From an uncultured Sunxiuqinia sp. (GTDB lineage: Bacteria > Bacteroidota > Bacteroidia > Bacteroidales > Prolixibacteraceae): 64,000 nucleotides of DNA. Within the stretch, counting starts at the first letter, position 1, and every line of letters starts with the position of its first letter. The notes beneath the pieces were generated by a model. It was not told where the DNA came from. It ran no database searches and saw only the letters and a program-made list of their open reading frames with translations. Both the position numbers and the translations under genes were made by a program. The stretch is from positions 62,001 through 126,000 of the forward strand of contig NZ_OY782772.1 in NCBI RefSeq assembly GCF_963678245.1, read 5' to 3'. Shown piece by piece: positions 8,658 to 18,667 of this stretch.

Positions 8658-10670
8658 TTATTTAATCCGTTTAAACGCTTGTTTTTTCAAAACAATTCCT
8701 GTTCTGGCTGGCAGGTACAAATTTAAATAATGCTGACTACTTAGTCCTTTTGATGGTCTTGTGTAGTAAATCATATTTTTATCGATACGTTCCTGTCCGC
8801 CAAAACGTTCTTCATCGGTGTTGAATAGAATCTTGTATTTTGATGCTTCCAAGGGAATCCCATAATCTGTAAAAGATTGCGTTGGATTAAAATTAAAAAC
8901 CATTAGGAAGTCACCCCGCTGGTAGCTCAATACCTGATCGGCTTTGTTGTCAAATCGTCGATAGATTTCTGGTATTTCAAGCAAATGGTTTTCTCTGATC
9001 CACTGCATCATTTCACAGTCAATGTCTGCGAGCAAGTGGTAGCGTAATTCTTTGTTTTCAGTTAGGCTCCAAATTCGGCGGGCGTTTTTGTATGACCAGT
9101 TGTTTCCTTCGCGCGGGAAGTCGATCCACTCGGGATGGCCAAACTCATTGCCCATAAAGTTGAGGTAGGCTCCGCCGGCTGTTGTAGCCGTGGCGAGCCG
9201 GATCATTTTGTGTAAAGCCATTCCCCGGTCAACGGTTAGGTTGGGTTGGTCCTTCCGCATACTGAAGTACATTTCCTTGTCGATCAATCGGAATATAATG
9301 GTCTTATCTCCAACCAATGCCTGGTCATGCGACTCAGCATAGCTTACAACCTTTTCATCAAGACGTTTCGATGTCAGCTCATAAAAAATTTGACCTACGT
9401 CCCAGTTTTCATCTGTAACCTCTTTAATCAGTTTGATCCAGAAATCAGGAACCCCCATAGCCATTCGGTAGTCGAATCCGTATCCTCCATCATCAATAGG
9501 AGTTGCCAACCCGGGCATCCCGCTAACTTCTTCTGCAACCGACAATGAGTTTGGATCAATGTTATGGATTAATTTATTGGCCAAATAGAAATAGGTAACG
9601 GCTTCGTCGTCGATTCCTTGATCGTAATAATCAGCATATTGTGTGAATGCCTTTCCCAGTCCATGATCGTAATACAACATACTGGTAACACCATCGAACC
9701 GGAAACCATCGAATTTAAAATCTTCGAGCCAATACCTGATGTTTGAAAGCAGAAAGTGCAAAACATCGTTTTTACCATAGTCGAAACAATAAGAATCCCA
9801 CGCCGGATGTTCTCCACGCGCCCCATCATGAAAAAATTGGAAACGCGTACCGTCGTATTTCCCTAATCCCTCCACCTCGTTTTTTACAGCGTGCGAGTGA
9901 ACCAAGTCAATAATTATAGACAAGCCCATTCCATGGGCTTCGTCAATTAGTTGTTTTAGTTCTTCGGGAGTTCCAAAGCGTGAAGAAGGAGCAAAAAAGC
10001 TGGATACGTGGTATCCGAAACTTCCGTAATATGGATGTTCGGGAATGGCCATGAGTTGAATGGTGTTGTATCCGGCAGCTTTTATCCATGGCAATGTCTG
10101 CTCACGAAATTCATTATAAGTATGTACCCGCTCTGCTTCGCCAGCCATGCCGATATGGCTCTCGTAAATTAAGGGGGCTTCATCAGTTCTCTTGTAGTTT
10201 GGATGTTTCCACTCGAAGTCTTTTTCTTGAATCCACACTTGAGCATTGAAAAGTTTGGTATGTTCATCCTGCACCACTCTTTTGCTCCAGGCGGGTATTC
10301 GTTTCCCTTGTCCGCCGTTCCAGTGCATCGAGAAGGCATAAAGCTGACCATGTGTCAACTGATTTTCGCTAAGGTTCAATTCCCATTGGCCATTTCCAAT
10401 TGGTTGCAGCTGGTAGGCTTCCTGCTCTTGCCAGTCGTTAAACTCACCAATCACGTATATTTCGGTGGCGTTGGGAGCCCAGTCTCGGATAACCCAACCA
10501 TCGTGTTTTTTGTGTAACCCGAACCAATAGTGTCCGCCTGCAAAATCTTTTAATGATCCGTTTTGGGTGAGTTCTTTTTCCTTGTCTTTTGCACGTTCGA
10601 TTCGTGAGATAATAACCGGTGCAAATGGCTCCAGACCTCTATCGTTTTGTATTAATTGTGGTAAATTCAT
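8658..10670 (-). CDS. glgB: 1,4-alpha-glucan branching enzyme (GH13)
   Basis: A 670-residue enzyme that creates alpha-1,6 branches in glycogen. An N-terminal CBM48-like module lies near residues 45-130. The GH13 barrel follows, with YGSFGYHVSSFFAPSSRFG and a catalytic set visible as DGFRFDGVTSM (nucleophile Asp326), SVAEEVSGMPG (acid/base Glu380) and YAESHDQALVG (Asp449). A C-terminal all-beta domain closes the protein. No signal peptide is seen. It is the first gene of the six-gene glycogen operon; the promoter must lie in the 302 bp upstream, but I could not point to a convincing TAnnTTTG box there. The length is that of the eukaryote-like short GlgB type often found in Bacteroidota. Confidence 0.95.
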   Translation of the reverse strand: MNLPQLIQNDRGLEPFAPVIISRIERAKDKEKELTQNGSLKDFAGGHYWFGLHKKHDGWVIRDWAPNATEIYVIGEFNDWQEQEAYQLQPIGNGQWELNLSENQLTHGQLYAFSMHWNGGQGKRIPAWSKRVVQDEHTKLFNAQVWIQEKDFEWKHPNYKRTDEAPLIYESHIGMAGEAERVHTYNEFREQTLPWIKAAGYNTIQLMAIPEHPYYGSFGYHVSSFFAPSSRFGTPEELKQLIDEAHGMGLSIIIDLVHSHAVKNEVEGLGKYDGTRFQFFHDGARGEHPAWDSYCFDYGKNDVLHFLLSNIRYWLEDFKFDGFRFDGVTSMLYYDHGLGKAFTQYADYYDQGIDDEAVTYFYLANKLIHNIDPNSLSVAEEVSGMPGLATPIDDGGYGFDYRMAMGVPDFWIKLIKEVTDENWDVGQIFYELTSKRLDEKVVSYAESHDQALVGDKTIIFRLIDKEMYFSMRKDQPNLTVDRGMALHKMIRLATATTAGGAYLNFMGNEFGHPEWIDFPREGNNWSYKNARRIWSLTENKELRYHLLADIDCEMMQWIRENHLLEIPEIYRRFDNKADQVLSYQRGDFLMVFNFNPTQSFTDYGIPLEASKYKILFNTDEERFGGQERIDKNMIYYTRPSKGLSSQHYLNLYLPARTGIVLKKQAFKRIK

Positions 10671-11902
<1,232 letters not shown>

Positions 11903-12141
11903 TTCGTTTTAGTAGCTGTAAAATGAACCTAAAACTACAAACAAGTACGCGAAGTTGAAATTTTTTCTTACTCGAATATTCGTCAGGATTTAATATGCAG
12001 TAAGTATTATGGAAATTGTCGAAAAAAGCGGGTGTTTTAAGTGGTAGACACTTTCGGAATTGGCATTTTCCTCAACAAAGAAATAAAATAGCCTGTTTAT
12101 ATTAAGTGTCTGAGGGGCTGAGTTAAATAATAACAGATTTA

Positions 12142-12570
12142 ATGAGTGTGATTGATTTTCTTAAATATGAAATAGCTAAATGGTTCAGGTTGATTGCAAT
12201 TCTGATTGGACTAATGTGTTTTGTGTCTGGTTGTAATAGGCGTGTCAAAAAAGAGTTGGATGTAGTTGCTACAGCTTTCAATTCTGTTGACGTTCAAACA
12301 CACGCAGACCATCCGGAGATTGGAGCTTGGGGGGATACGCTTAGGCCTGGGATGAAGTGTATTGCTGTTTCAAGAGATTTGATCAAGTTGGGATTAACCC
12401 ATCAAACCAAAGTAGAAATCGAAGGTTTTAAAGGGAAATTCCGGGTGTTGGATAAGATGAACAGGCGTTGGGAGAAGCGTATTGATATTTACATGGGTAA
12501 GGATATTGGCACTGCTCTAAAGTGGGGGCGAGAGCCAGTAACCATCAGATGGATGGGGAAACCCGAATAG
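12142..12570 (+). CDS. 3D-domain lipoprotein
   Basis: A 142-residue protein with an N-terminal hydrophobic segment ending in a lipobox-like FVSGC (cysteine about residue 31), so probably an exported lipoprotein. The remainder resembles the 3D (three-aspartate) double-psi barrel domain found in MltA-type lytic transglycosylases and Rpf-like proteins: ATAFNS, WGDTLRPGMKCIAVSRDL, then FRVLDKMNRRWEKRIDIYMG and a final tryptophan-rich strand. The first aspartate is in GDTL and the last in RIDIYMG. It may act on or bind peptidoglycan. It is monocistronic, about 240 bp from the divergent queG gene. Confidence 0.75.
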   Translation: MSVIDFLKYEIAKWFRLIAILIGLMCFVSGCNRRVKKELDVVATAFNSVDVQTHADHPEIGAWGDTLRPGMKCIAVSRDLIKLGLTHQTKVEIEGFKGKFRVLDKMNRRWEKRIDIYMGKDIGTALKWGREPVTIRWMGKPE

Positions 12571-12683
12571 TTGTTTTTGTTTTTCTTATATTTCATTTTT
12601 TTTGATCACTCGTTGAAAAAACAGTATTAAGTTTTAATATGTTTTGCAGCTGTTGTGTTTTAGCAGGAAAATAATTCATACAA

Positions 12684-13475
12684 ATGCCAAGCTACTTGAA
12701 GCAGACTCCAGCCCTCGTTTTTCTTTTTCTATTGATGTCGTTAGTTGCCATGGCGCAATCCGATCGTCAAAAAATCGGGATGCCATATTTTTCAGTTGGC
12801 GTTTATTCTTTAGATAGCCGAAGCACAGCCAACGGACTTGAACAGATTGGAAATGACATTGTAGGGTTAGCGAGTTTGGGTGGTGGATACGAATTCTTTC
12901 TGAATGATTCATGGTCGTTGGGGTTGGGGACTGATCTTTCCATTGGGGGCTTTGAAGATGAGTACTCTGAGCAATTTCTTGATGTGGCATACATGCAAAT
13001 CAATCTGACCGGTTTTTCTTTTAGTTTACGACCAAAGTATACCATTTTTGAAGTGACTAATGGTGGATTTTTCATGGAAGGGATTGGTAAGCTGGAATCC
13101 TTTGCCAGCAAGGCTCGTTTTGTTTTTGATAATGAAGAAGAGGATTTTTCAACCGCAGGCTCGACTTCCGGGTTTCATTTTTACTGGGGTGGTTCTGTTG
13201 GTTATCATTACGATTTTGAAAAGTCAAATGGAGTACAGCTTTCTCTGGGAGTAATTTCACACGATTTTGGAAAAGCAGTTAATAAACTGGACTTGGAGCA
13301 GTCGGGTTACTTTTTGAACGAGCATCTTAAAAGAGGAGTATCGTTGGAGGCTCGTCTTGTCTTTTATTTCAGTTTTAAAAGAAAAACAGACAGGTCTGAT
13401 ACCAGTGGTTTTAACTCATTCTTTTTTAACAGAGATGAGCAGGTGAGAAGGCAATTAGAAAGGAACAGAAAATAG
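12684..13475 (+). CDS. Outer-membrane beta-barrel protein
   Basis: A 263-residue protein with a signal peptide (hydrophobic ALVFLFLLMSLVAMAQ, cleavage after AMAQ). Alternating hydrophobic strands separated by polar turns follow, such as SWSLGLGTDLSIGGF, INLTGFSFSLRPKYTIF and HFYWGGSVGYHYDF. The pattern is that of small porin-like outer-membrane barrels of Bacteroidota. The C-terminus after the last strand (LVFYFSF) is a charged tail rich in lysine and arginine, which is unusual for a barrel normally ending in an aromatic residue. Specific function is unknown. Confidence 0.7.
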   Translation: MPSYLKQTPALVFLFLLMSLVAMAQSDRQKIGMPYFSVGVYSLDSRSTANGLEQIGNDIVGLASLGGGYEFFLNDSWSLGLGTDLSIGGFEDEYSEQFLDVAYMQINLTGFSFSLRPKYTIFEVTNGGFFMEGIGKLESFASKARFVFDNEEEDFSTAGSTSGFHFYWGGSVGYHYDFEKSNGVQLSLGVISHDFGKAVNKLDLEQSGYFLNEHLKRGVSLEARLVFYFSFKRKTDRSDTSGFNSFFFNRDEQVRRQLERNRK

Positions 13476-13823
13476 ATTTGCTGAAAACCCGGTTGTTTGA
13501 AATTCCATAATATGAAAATTATTCAGTCTTTTTTCTTTGTCTTGGAAAAAGGATTCTAAAAAAATCAATGTGATTGGTTTTGCGCTACAGATTGATGAAC
13601 GTATTGATTTGGTGGTGTACTGTTGTTATTTGTCGCTTGGTGTCGGTTGGATTCATGGGAAAAATTCACAACCCTCAGAGTCTGTTGAGAAAATCACTAT
13701 TCAGTATCTTGTATTTGAAAAGGGAAAGCTGATCGAGAAAGCGACAAGGTGGGGGGATGTCTGAGATTTTGGTTTAGTTCGTTGTTTGAGAGTTTGTCCT
13801 GGAGTTGGGGAGTGTATGAGTAT
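13476..13823. other. Intergenic stretch without supported gene
   Basis: About 350 bp between the barrel gene and the tRNA terminator. An open frame of 75 codons (13537-13764, plus) shows no recognisable domain, no obvious signal sequence and no conserved context, so it is not called. Confidence 0.5.
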
Positions 13824-13859
13824 AAAAAAAACTCCGCTGTTTCCAACGGAGTTTTTTTT
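13824..13859 (-). terminator. Terminator downstream of tRNA-His
   Basis: Stem ACTCCG (13831-13836) and CGGAGT (13847-13852) with a 10-base loop, flanked by seven A on the left and eight T on the right. The flanking runs extend the stem and supply a U tract in either direction. It lies immediately 3' of the minus-strand tRNA. Confidence 0.85.
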
Positions 13860-13863
13860 GTTG

Positions 13864-13938
13864 GGTGGATGATGGGATTTGAACCCACGACCTCCGGAAC
13901 CACAATCCGGCGTTCTAACCAACTGAACTACAACCACC
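13864..13938 (-). tRNA. tRNA-His (GTG anticodon)
   Basis: The minus strand folds as a cloverleaf. The acceptor 5' strand is GGTGGTTG, including the extra G at position -1 typical of tRNA-His. The D arm is GTTCAGTTGGTTAGAAC, the anticodon stem CCGGA/TCCGG with loop TTGTGGT (anticodon GTG), and the T arm GTGGG-TTCAAAT-CCCAT. The 3' strand CATCCACC pairs with the acceptor except for one apparent U-U opposition. CCA is not encoded. Length 75 nt. Confidence 0.95.
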
Positions 13939-14037
13939 ATGTTTGCTTTGATTGTCAAAGCGGGTGCAAATATAACATTTTTATTTTTTCTCAAATAAAA
14001 ATTCGACAATTTTGGATAATATTTTTCAAAACAATTT

Positions 14038-14598
14038 ATGGCGCTAACCGGCATTATATTGGCAGGTGGGAAAAGTTCGAGAATGGAACAGGATAAGGCC
14101 TTGGTTGACTATCAGGGCAAAAGATTAATTGAATATGCCATTGATTTGTTGAGGCCGCTTTGTTCACACATGCTCATTAGTGCCAATCAATCAGGATATG
14201 ATCAATTTGGATTACCTGTTGTGAGTGACATTTATCCGGATTGTGGGCCGATTGGAGGTTTGCACGCTGCTTTAAGTGTATCGAAAATTGATTGGAATAT
14301 TATCGTCAGCTGTGATACGCCAAACCTTAATGCCCAGCTTTTTCAGTTTCTACTTGCCCAAAAGGAGGACGCACTGGCAATAATTCCTAAACACGATAAT
14401 GGTGTTGAACCCATGGCTGCGTTGTACAATAAAGAGCTCAGCGCGTTTTTAGAAGAAAAGATCAAGCACAAAGATTTGAAATTGCAAAAGGTTGTTCGGG
14501 AGGTACCCGTTCGGTTTGTTGATGTCTCTTCTGTGCTTCAAAAGTTTCCCAATTTGTTCTTAAACCTAAACAGACCTGAGGATTTGAATCAGAAATAA
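14038..14598 (+). CDS. mobA: Molybdenum cofactor guanylyltransferase
   Basis: A 186-residue enzyme that attaches GMP to Mo-molybdopterin to form the MGD cofactor. The nucleotide-binding signature LAGGKSSRMEQDKAL is at residues 8-22, followed by YPDCGPIGGLHAAL and VSCDTPNL, where the aspartate binds metal. The length is normal. It lies 235 bp upstream of a molybdopterin oxidoreductase gene that needs exactly this bis-MGD cofactor, so the context agrees. It is separated from that operon by its own promoter-like region. Confidence 0.93.
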   Translation: MALTGIILAGGKSSRMEQDKALVDYQGKRLIEYAIDLLRPLCSHMLISANQSGYDQFGLPVVSDIYPDCGPIGGLHAALSVSKIDWNIIVSCDTPNLNAQLFQFLLAQKEDALAIIPKHDNGVEPMAALYNKELSAFLEEKIKHKDLKLQKVVREVPVRFVDVSSVLQKFPNLFLNLNRPEDLNQK

Positions 14599-14746
14599 TG
14601 CTTTTTAAAGTCCCATCTGCCTGCTTAGAATAGATATAAATTGAGCTACCATTTTATTTATAGTAAATCTAAATAGGCGACAATCTCTTTGCTTTCGTTT
14701 GGAATTCAGTAATTTGTGTGAGTTTTTTTTCCAAGTTTAAAATCAA

Positions 14747-14812
14747 CATATCGAAGCTCATCAATGCATCGATATTCTTACATATTTCGATATGGAGAGT
14801 TTTGTATGTTTG
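14747..14812 (+). promoter_or_regulatory. Promoter and operator-like repeats before the Psr-like operon
   Basis: A TATGTTTG box (14805-14812) matches the Bacteroidota -7 consensus TAnnTTTG, 21 bp before the start of the molybdoenzyme gene. A TTTC at 14785-14788, 16 bp upstream, could be a weak -33 element. A perfect inverted repeat CATAT-N4-ATATG (14781-14794) overlaps this -33 region. Related half-sites lie at 14747-14754 (CATATCGA) and 14769-14775 (TCGATAT), giving three occurrences at roughly 20 bp steps. That is a typical layout for a transcription factor; the factor is unknown. Confidence 0.5.
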
Positions 14813-14833
14813 TGAGAGTAAAATTAAAAACAC

Positions 14834-17053
14834 ATGGCACAAAAACGTCGTGATTTTATAAAAATATCCTCTTTAAGTGCTGCCGGATTAATCTTCGGGG
14901 CTCAGCAATTAAGCTCGGCAACAAAGACAAATTCAAAAAGCAAGTTAGGTGATTTTGGTCCGTTCGATACTCTTCGGACACCAACCTATTGCGAAGTTTG
15001 TTTTTGGAAGTGTGCCGGATGGGTTTATAAAGACAAAGAAGGTAATATCAAGAAAGTAGTTGGTAATGATGACGATCCGAATTGCAATGGTCGCTTATGT
15101 CCTCGCGGGACCGGCGGTGTTGGAATGTATCATGATGAAGATCGTTTGAAGTCGCCATTAATTCGGGTTGCAGGCAAAGATGGGAAGCAAACATTCCGGG
15201 AAGCCAGCTGGGACGAGGCGTTGGATGTCGTCGCGAAAGGCTTGCAAAAAGTTAAGGCTGAGCACGGAGCAGAATGCACGGCTTTACTGACACATGGTTC
15301 AGGAGGCCACTATTTTGGCACTTTGCTAAAAGCTTTTGGGTCGGGAAATATTGCGGCTCCATCATACGCTCAATGCCGGGGGCCTCGTGAAGTTGGTTTT
15401 ATCGCCACGTTTGGAGATGGACTGAATTCTCCGGAACCAACAGATATCCGCGACACCCGTTGTTTGGTCTTGATCGGCTCGCATTTGGGCGAAAACATGC
15501 ACAATGGCCAGGTTCAGGAAATGTCGGATGCCATAGATAAAGGAGCCGCCATTATTACGGTTGATCCTCGTTTTTCAACTGTTGCCAGTAAATCAAAATT
15601 TTGGTTGCCGATAAAACCTTCAACCGATATCGCTTTGTTGTTAACCTGGATTCATGAAATTATAGAAAATGAATGGTACGACAAAAACTACGTTGAAAAG
15701 TACACTTATGGATTTGAGCAGTTAAAGGCTCATGTTAAAAATTATACGCCCGAATGGGCTTATGGAATTACAACTATCAAACCGCACGTAATTCGCGAAA
15801 CGGCAAGGGAAATGGCGAATGCCGCTCCATCAGTAATCATTCACCCCGGGCGTCATGTGACGTGGTATGGCGATGATACCCAGCGTTTACGTGCTGTGGC
15901 AATTTTAAATGCATTACTTGGTTCCTGGGGGCGGCGCGGTGGTTTTTATGTGCCTGAAAAAGCATCAGTTCCAGCATATCCTCATCCTCAGTTTCCTAAA
16001 CCTACCCGCACTTGGCGAGATGCGATGGGCGGTAAGTATAAGCTGGCAGACCTGGCGCTTGCATCGGGAGTTTGCGATGCCACTATCCCTTCAGCTGACT
16101 TGGATTGCCATATTAAGGCCTGGATTGTGAATGGAACAAACCTGATCATGACTCTACCTGATCTGAAAAAGACATTGGAAGCTATCCAAAACTTGGATTT
16201 TATGGTGACGGTCGATACCATGCCAATGGAAATAACAGGTTATGCCGATGTAGTCCTGCCAGAATGCACCTATTTAGAGCGTTGGGATGATTTGCGGGTG
16301 ATACAGGGGAGGGGGCCTAGTATTGCATTGAGGATGCCTGCTGCAGAACCAAAATACAATACTAAACCGGGTTATTGGATTGCAAAAGAATTGGCCAATA
16401 AAATGGGACTGGGCGACTATTTTGCCTGGGAGAAATTTGAAGACAAACTGGATTGGGAACTGAAGCAAATTGGATCTTCGCTGGAAGAGATGAAGCGTAT
16501 CGGCGTGAAAAATCTACCGCGAGAATTTGGTCCTTTGTATTATCAGAAAGGCCAGGATATTGACTTCTTTACCAATACCGGTAAAATTGAGTTGTATTCG
16601 ACTGCATTGGCTGAAGAGGGGTTTGATCCTATGCCGAAATACACATCTCACATGGAACCGCCAGCCGGCTTTTATCATTTGAATTATGGCCGGGCACCGC
16701 AGCATACATTCAGTCGAACATCTAACAATCCGAACCTGACTGATTTAATGGATGAAAATGTGGTTTGGGTGAATCCTAAGGTTGCTAAAGAATGGGGACT
16801 AAAAAGTGGTCAGCCAATTTATTTGCAAAATCAGGATGGTGTTGTTTCTGATTTTCCAATAAAAGTGAGAGTGACAGAGCGCATTCGTTTCGATTCAGTG
16901 TATATGGTCCATGGTTTTGGGCATAACAATAAAAAATTAAGTCGGGCTTTTGGTAAGGGAGCAAGCGACTCGCAGTTGATTACCCGGGTGCTGGTTGATC
17001 CGATAATGGGGGGAACCGGCATGCGCGGCAACTTCGTAACCTTCCGTTTTTGA
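14834..17053 (+). CDS. Molybdopterin oxidoreductase, PsrA/PhsA-like catalytic subunit
   Basis: A 739-residue catalytic subunit of the DMSO reductase superfamily. The N-terminus KRRDFIKISSLSAAGLIFG is a Tat signal (twin arginine), so the enzyme is exported folded. The [4Fe-4S] ligands are Cys53, Cys56, Cys60 and Cys89. The block YAQCRGPREVGF carries a cysteine at the place of the molybdenum ligand, as in polysulfide and thiosulfate reductases. It is followed in the operon by a four-cluster ferredoxin subunit and an NrfD-type membrane anchor, giving the complete PsrABC layout. Downstream sulfur-transport and rhodanese-like genes favour a sulfur substrate (polysulfide, thiosulfate or tetrathionate). 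The exact substrate and direction cannot be read from sequence. Confidence 0.9.
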   Translation: MAQKRRDFIKISSLSAAGLIFGAQQLSSATKTNSKSKLGDFGPFDTLRTPTYCEVCFWKCAGWVYKDKEGNIKKVVGNDDDPNCNGRLCPRGTGGVGMYHDEDRLKSPLIRVAGKDGKQTFREASWDEALDVVAKGLQKVKAEHGAECTALLTHGSGGHYFGTLLKAFGSGNIAAPSYAQCRGPREVGFIATFGDGLNSPEPTDIRDTRCLVLIGSHLGENMHNGQVQEMSDAIDKGAAIITVDPRFSTVASKSKFWLPIKPSTDIALLLTWIHEIIENEWYDKNYVEKYTYGFEQLKAHVKNYTPEWAYGITTIKPHVIRETAREMANAAPSVIIHPGRHVTWYGDDTQRLRAVAILNALLGSWGRRGGFYVPEKASVPAYPHPQFPKPTRTWRDAMGGKYKLADLALASGVCDATIPSADLDCHIKAWIVNGTNLIMTLPDLKKTLEAIQNLDFMVTVDTMPMEITGYADVVLPECTYLERWDDLRVIQGRGPSIALRMPAAEPKYNTKPGYWIAKELANKMGLGDYFAWEKFEDKLDWELKQIGSSLEEMKRIGVKNLPREFGPLYYQKGQDIDFFTNTGKIELYSTALAEEGFDPMPKYTSHMEPPAGFYHLNYGRAPQHTFSRTSNNPNLTDLMDENVVWVNPKVAKEWGLKSGQPIYLQNQDGVVSDFPIKVRVTERIRFDSVYMVHGFGHNNKKLSRAFGKGASDSQLITRVLVDPIMGGTGMRGNFVTFRF

Positions 17054-17074
17054 AAAAGAAAGTGAGGTGACATC

Positions 17075-17608
17075 ATGAGATATGCAATGGCAGTTGATAC
17101 AAAAAAATGTGTAGGATGTGCCGATTGTGTGGTAGCCTGTCAAACGGAAAATAATGTTCCGATTGGTTATTGCCGCGATTGGATTGTGGAAGTAACAGAT
17201 GGAACCTATCCAGAGTTGGAGATCGAAATCCGTTCTGAGCGCTGCAATCACTGCGACAATTCGCCTTGTGTTCGTTGTTGTCCAACCGGAGCAAGCCATT
17301 ATGTCGAAGGAGGGATCGTCAAGGTTACTCCGCACGAATGCATTGGATGTGGTGCCTGTATTACCAGTTGCCCCTACGATGCGCGATTTGGACACCCCGA
17401 TGGATATGTCGACAAATGTACGTTTTGTGATCACCGGATTCAGGATGGACTGCAACCTGCTTGTGTATCGGTGTGCCCTACCAAGTGTATGTATTTTGGC
17501 GATCTGGATGACGTAAATAGTGAAGTCTCCAAAGTGTTGAAGAAAAGAAAGTTTAAAACCCTGATACCGCAGGCCGGGACCAAACCTCAGGTGTATTATT
17601 TGATTTAA
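17075..17608 (+). CDS. 4Fe-4S ferredoxin electron-transfer subunit (PsrB/NrfC-like)
   Basis: A 177-residue iron-sulfur protein with four cysteine clusters: CVGCADCVVACQ, CNHCDNSPCVRCCP, CIGCGACITSCPYDAR and CTFCDHRI followed by CVSVCPTKCMYFG. This is the classic four-[4Fe-4S] arrangement of DmsB/PsrB/NrfC subunits, which pass electrons between the membrane quinol site and the molybdenum subunit. No signal peptide is present, so export is probably with the Tat-dependent partner. It starts 21 bp after the catalytic subunit and ends 12 bp before the membrane subunit. Confidence 0.93.
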   Translation: MRYAMAVDTKKCVGCADCVVACQTENNVPIGYCRDWIVEVTDGTYPELEIEIRSERCNHCDNSPCVRCCPTGASHYVEGGIVKVTPHECIGCGACITSCPYDARFGHPDGYVDKCTFCDHRIQDGLQPACVSVCPTKCMYFGDLDDVNSEVSKVLKKRKFKTLIPQAGTKPQVYYLI

Positions 17609-17620
17609 AGTTGTAAAAAG

Positions 17621-18562
17621 ATGAGAGAAGAACTTATTACCAGCGGACGATTGAACCCGAACGTTGATCCATATTTGGAAATATGGCACTGGCAAATTCC
17701 GCTTTATCTTTTTCTGGGAGGATTAGCTGCAGGAATTCTGTTTTTTGCTTCCCTTTATGTTATTCTTGGTAAAGAAAACGAATATCGTGGAGCTGTTCGT
17801 CGTGCCCCCATTATTGTTCCGTTTATTTTAATGATCGGGCTGGGTGCATTGTTTCTCGATTTACGTCATAAACTGTTTTTCTGGCAACTATACACAACCA
17901 TAAAATTGGAATCTCCCATGTCGTGGGGAGCATGGACATTGATGGCTATTACTCCGATTTCAATTATTTGGGTCGCCATTCATATTCAGGAATACTTCCC
18001 CGGGTGGGAGTGGAAAAATGTCATTCTGAGAGACCTGAATGCATTCTTTTTAAAGAATAAAGTTGGGCTGGCCTGGGTGACCATTGTTCTTTCCGTTATC
18101 CTTGGAATTTACACCGGTATTTTGTTTTCTGCGTTTAATGCCCGGCCACTCTGGAATACTTCTATTTTGGGGCCATTATTTCTGACCTCCGGTTTGTCGG
18201 CAGGTGCGGCTGCCATTATTTTGTTTGCTCAAAGCAAGAAAGAGAAAGTGGTTTTTGCCAAAATAGATATCATGCTTATCGTTATTGAATTGTTTCTCAT
18301 TATCCATATGTTTATGGGGTTCAGAGCCAGCACGCAAGTGCAAATTGACGCTGCAGATATGTTTTTGGGAGGAACTTACACTGCACCGTTCTGGATTTTT
18401 GTAGTGGTATTGGGAATGATCGTCCCCGCGATTTTGGAGCTGATGGAGCTGCGCCACAAGAAGATTCCGGTTTATATCCCGGTAGTCTTGGTTTTATTCG
18501 GAAGTTTAATGCTTCGTTTTATTATTTCCTATGCCGGACAAATGAGTCGCTGGCTTTACTAG
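17621..18562 (+). CDS. NrfD/PsrC-type integral membrane subunit
   Basis: A 313-residue polytopic membrane protein with about eight hydrophobic segments. The first is IPLYLFLGGLAAGILFFASL and the last VYIPVVLVLFGSLMLRFII. The N-terminal WHWQIPLYLFLGGLAAG is characteristic of the NrfD/PsrC family, which binds quinol and anchors the periplasmic redox subunits. Together with the two preceding genes it completes a membrane-bound sulfur-compound oxidoreductase. It is followed by a 105 bp gap holding a hairpin repeat and then the YeeE genes. Confidence 0.9.
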   Translation: MREELITSGRLNPNVDPYLEIWHWQIPLYLFLGGLAAGILFFASLYVILGKENEYRGAVRRAPIIVPFILMIGLGALFLDLRHKLFFWQLYTTIKLESPMSWGAWTLMAITPISIIWVAIHIQEYFPGWEWKNVILRDLNAFFLKNKVGLAWVTIVLSVILGIYTGILFSAFNARPLWNTSILGPLFLTSGLSAGAAAIILFAQSKKEKVVFAKIDIMLIVIELFLIIHMFMGFRASTQVQIDAADMFLGGTYTAPFWIFVVVLGMIVPAILELMELRHKKIPVYIPVVLVLFGSLMLRFIISYAGQMSRWLY

Positions 18563-18570
18563 CAAAAAGT

Positions 18571-18643
18571 GGGAGCCATCCTGAACTGCTTTCAGGATCT
18601 CCTTGCAAACCGATTTCGAAACAAGTTCAGAAATGACAATTGA
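18571..18643. repeat. REP-like intergenic hairpin element
   Basis: A perfect 8-bp inverted repeat, ATCCTGAA (18578-18585) and TTCAGGAT (18591-18598), with a 5-base loop, followed by a degenerate partner region (TTTCGAAACAAGTTCAGAAATGACA). This resembles the short interspersed ATCCTGAA...TTCAGGAT elements frequent between genes in Bacteroidota. It separates the redox-enzyme genes from the transporter genes in the same operon and could affect mRNA stability. No second copy was found in the window. Confidence 0.55.
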
Positions 18644-18667
18644 AAAAACTATAAAACTTATACAGAT

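Noticed and set aside
13537-13764. 75-codon plus-strand ORF before tRNA-His
   Set aside because: No recognisable domain, signal or context, and its 3' end runs to the tRNA terminator; more likely chance.
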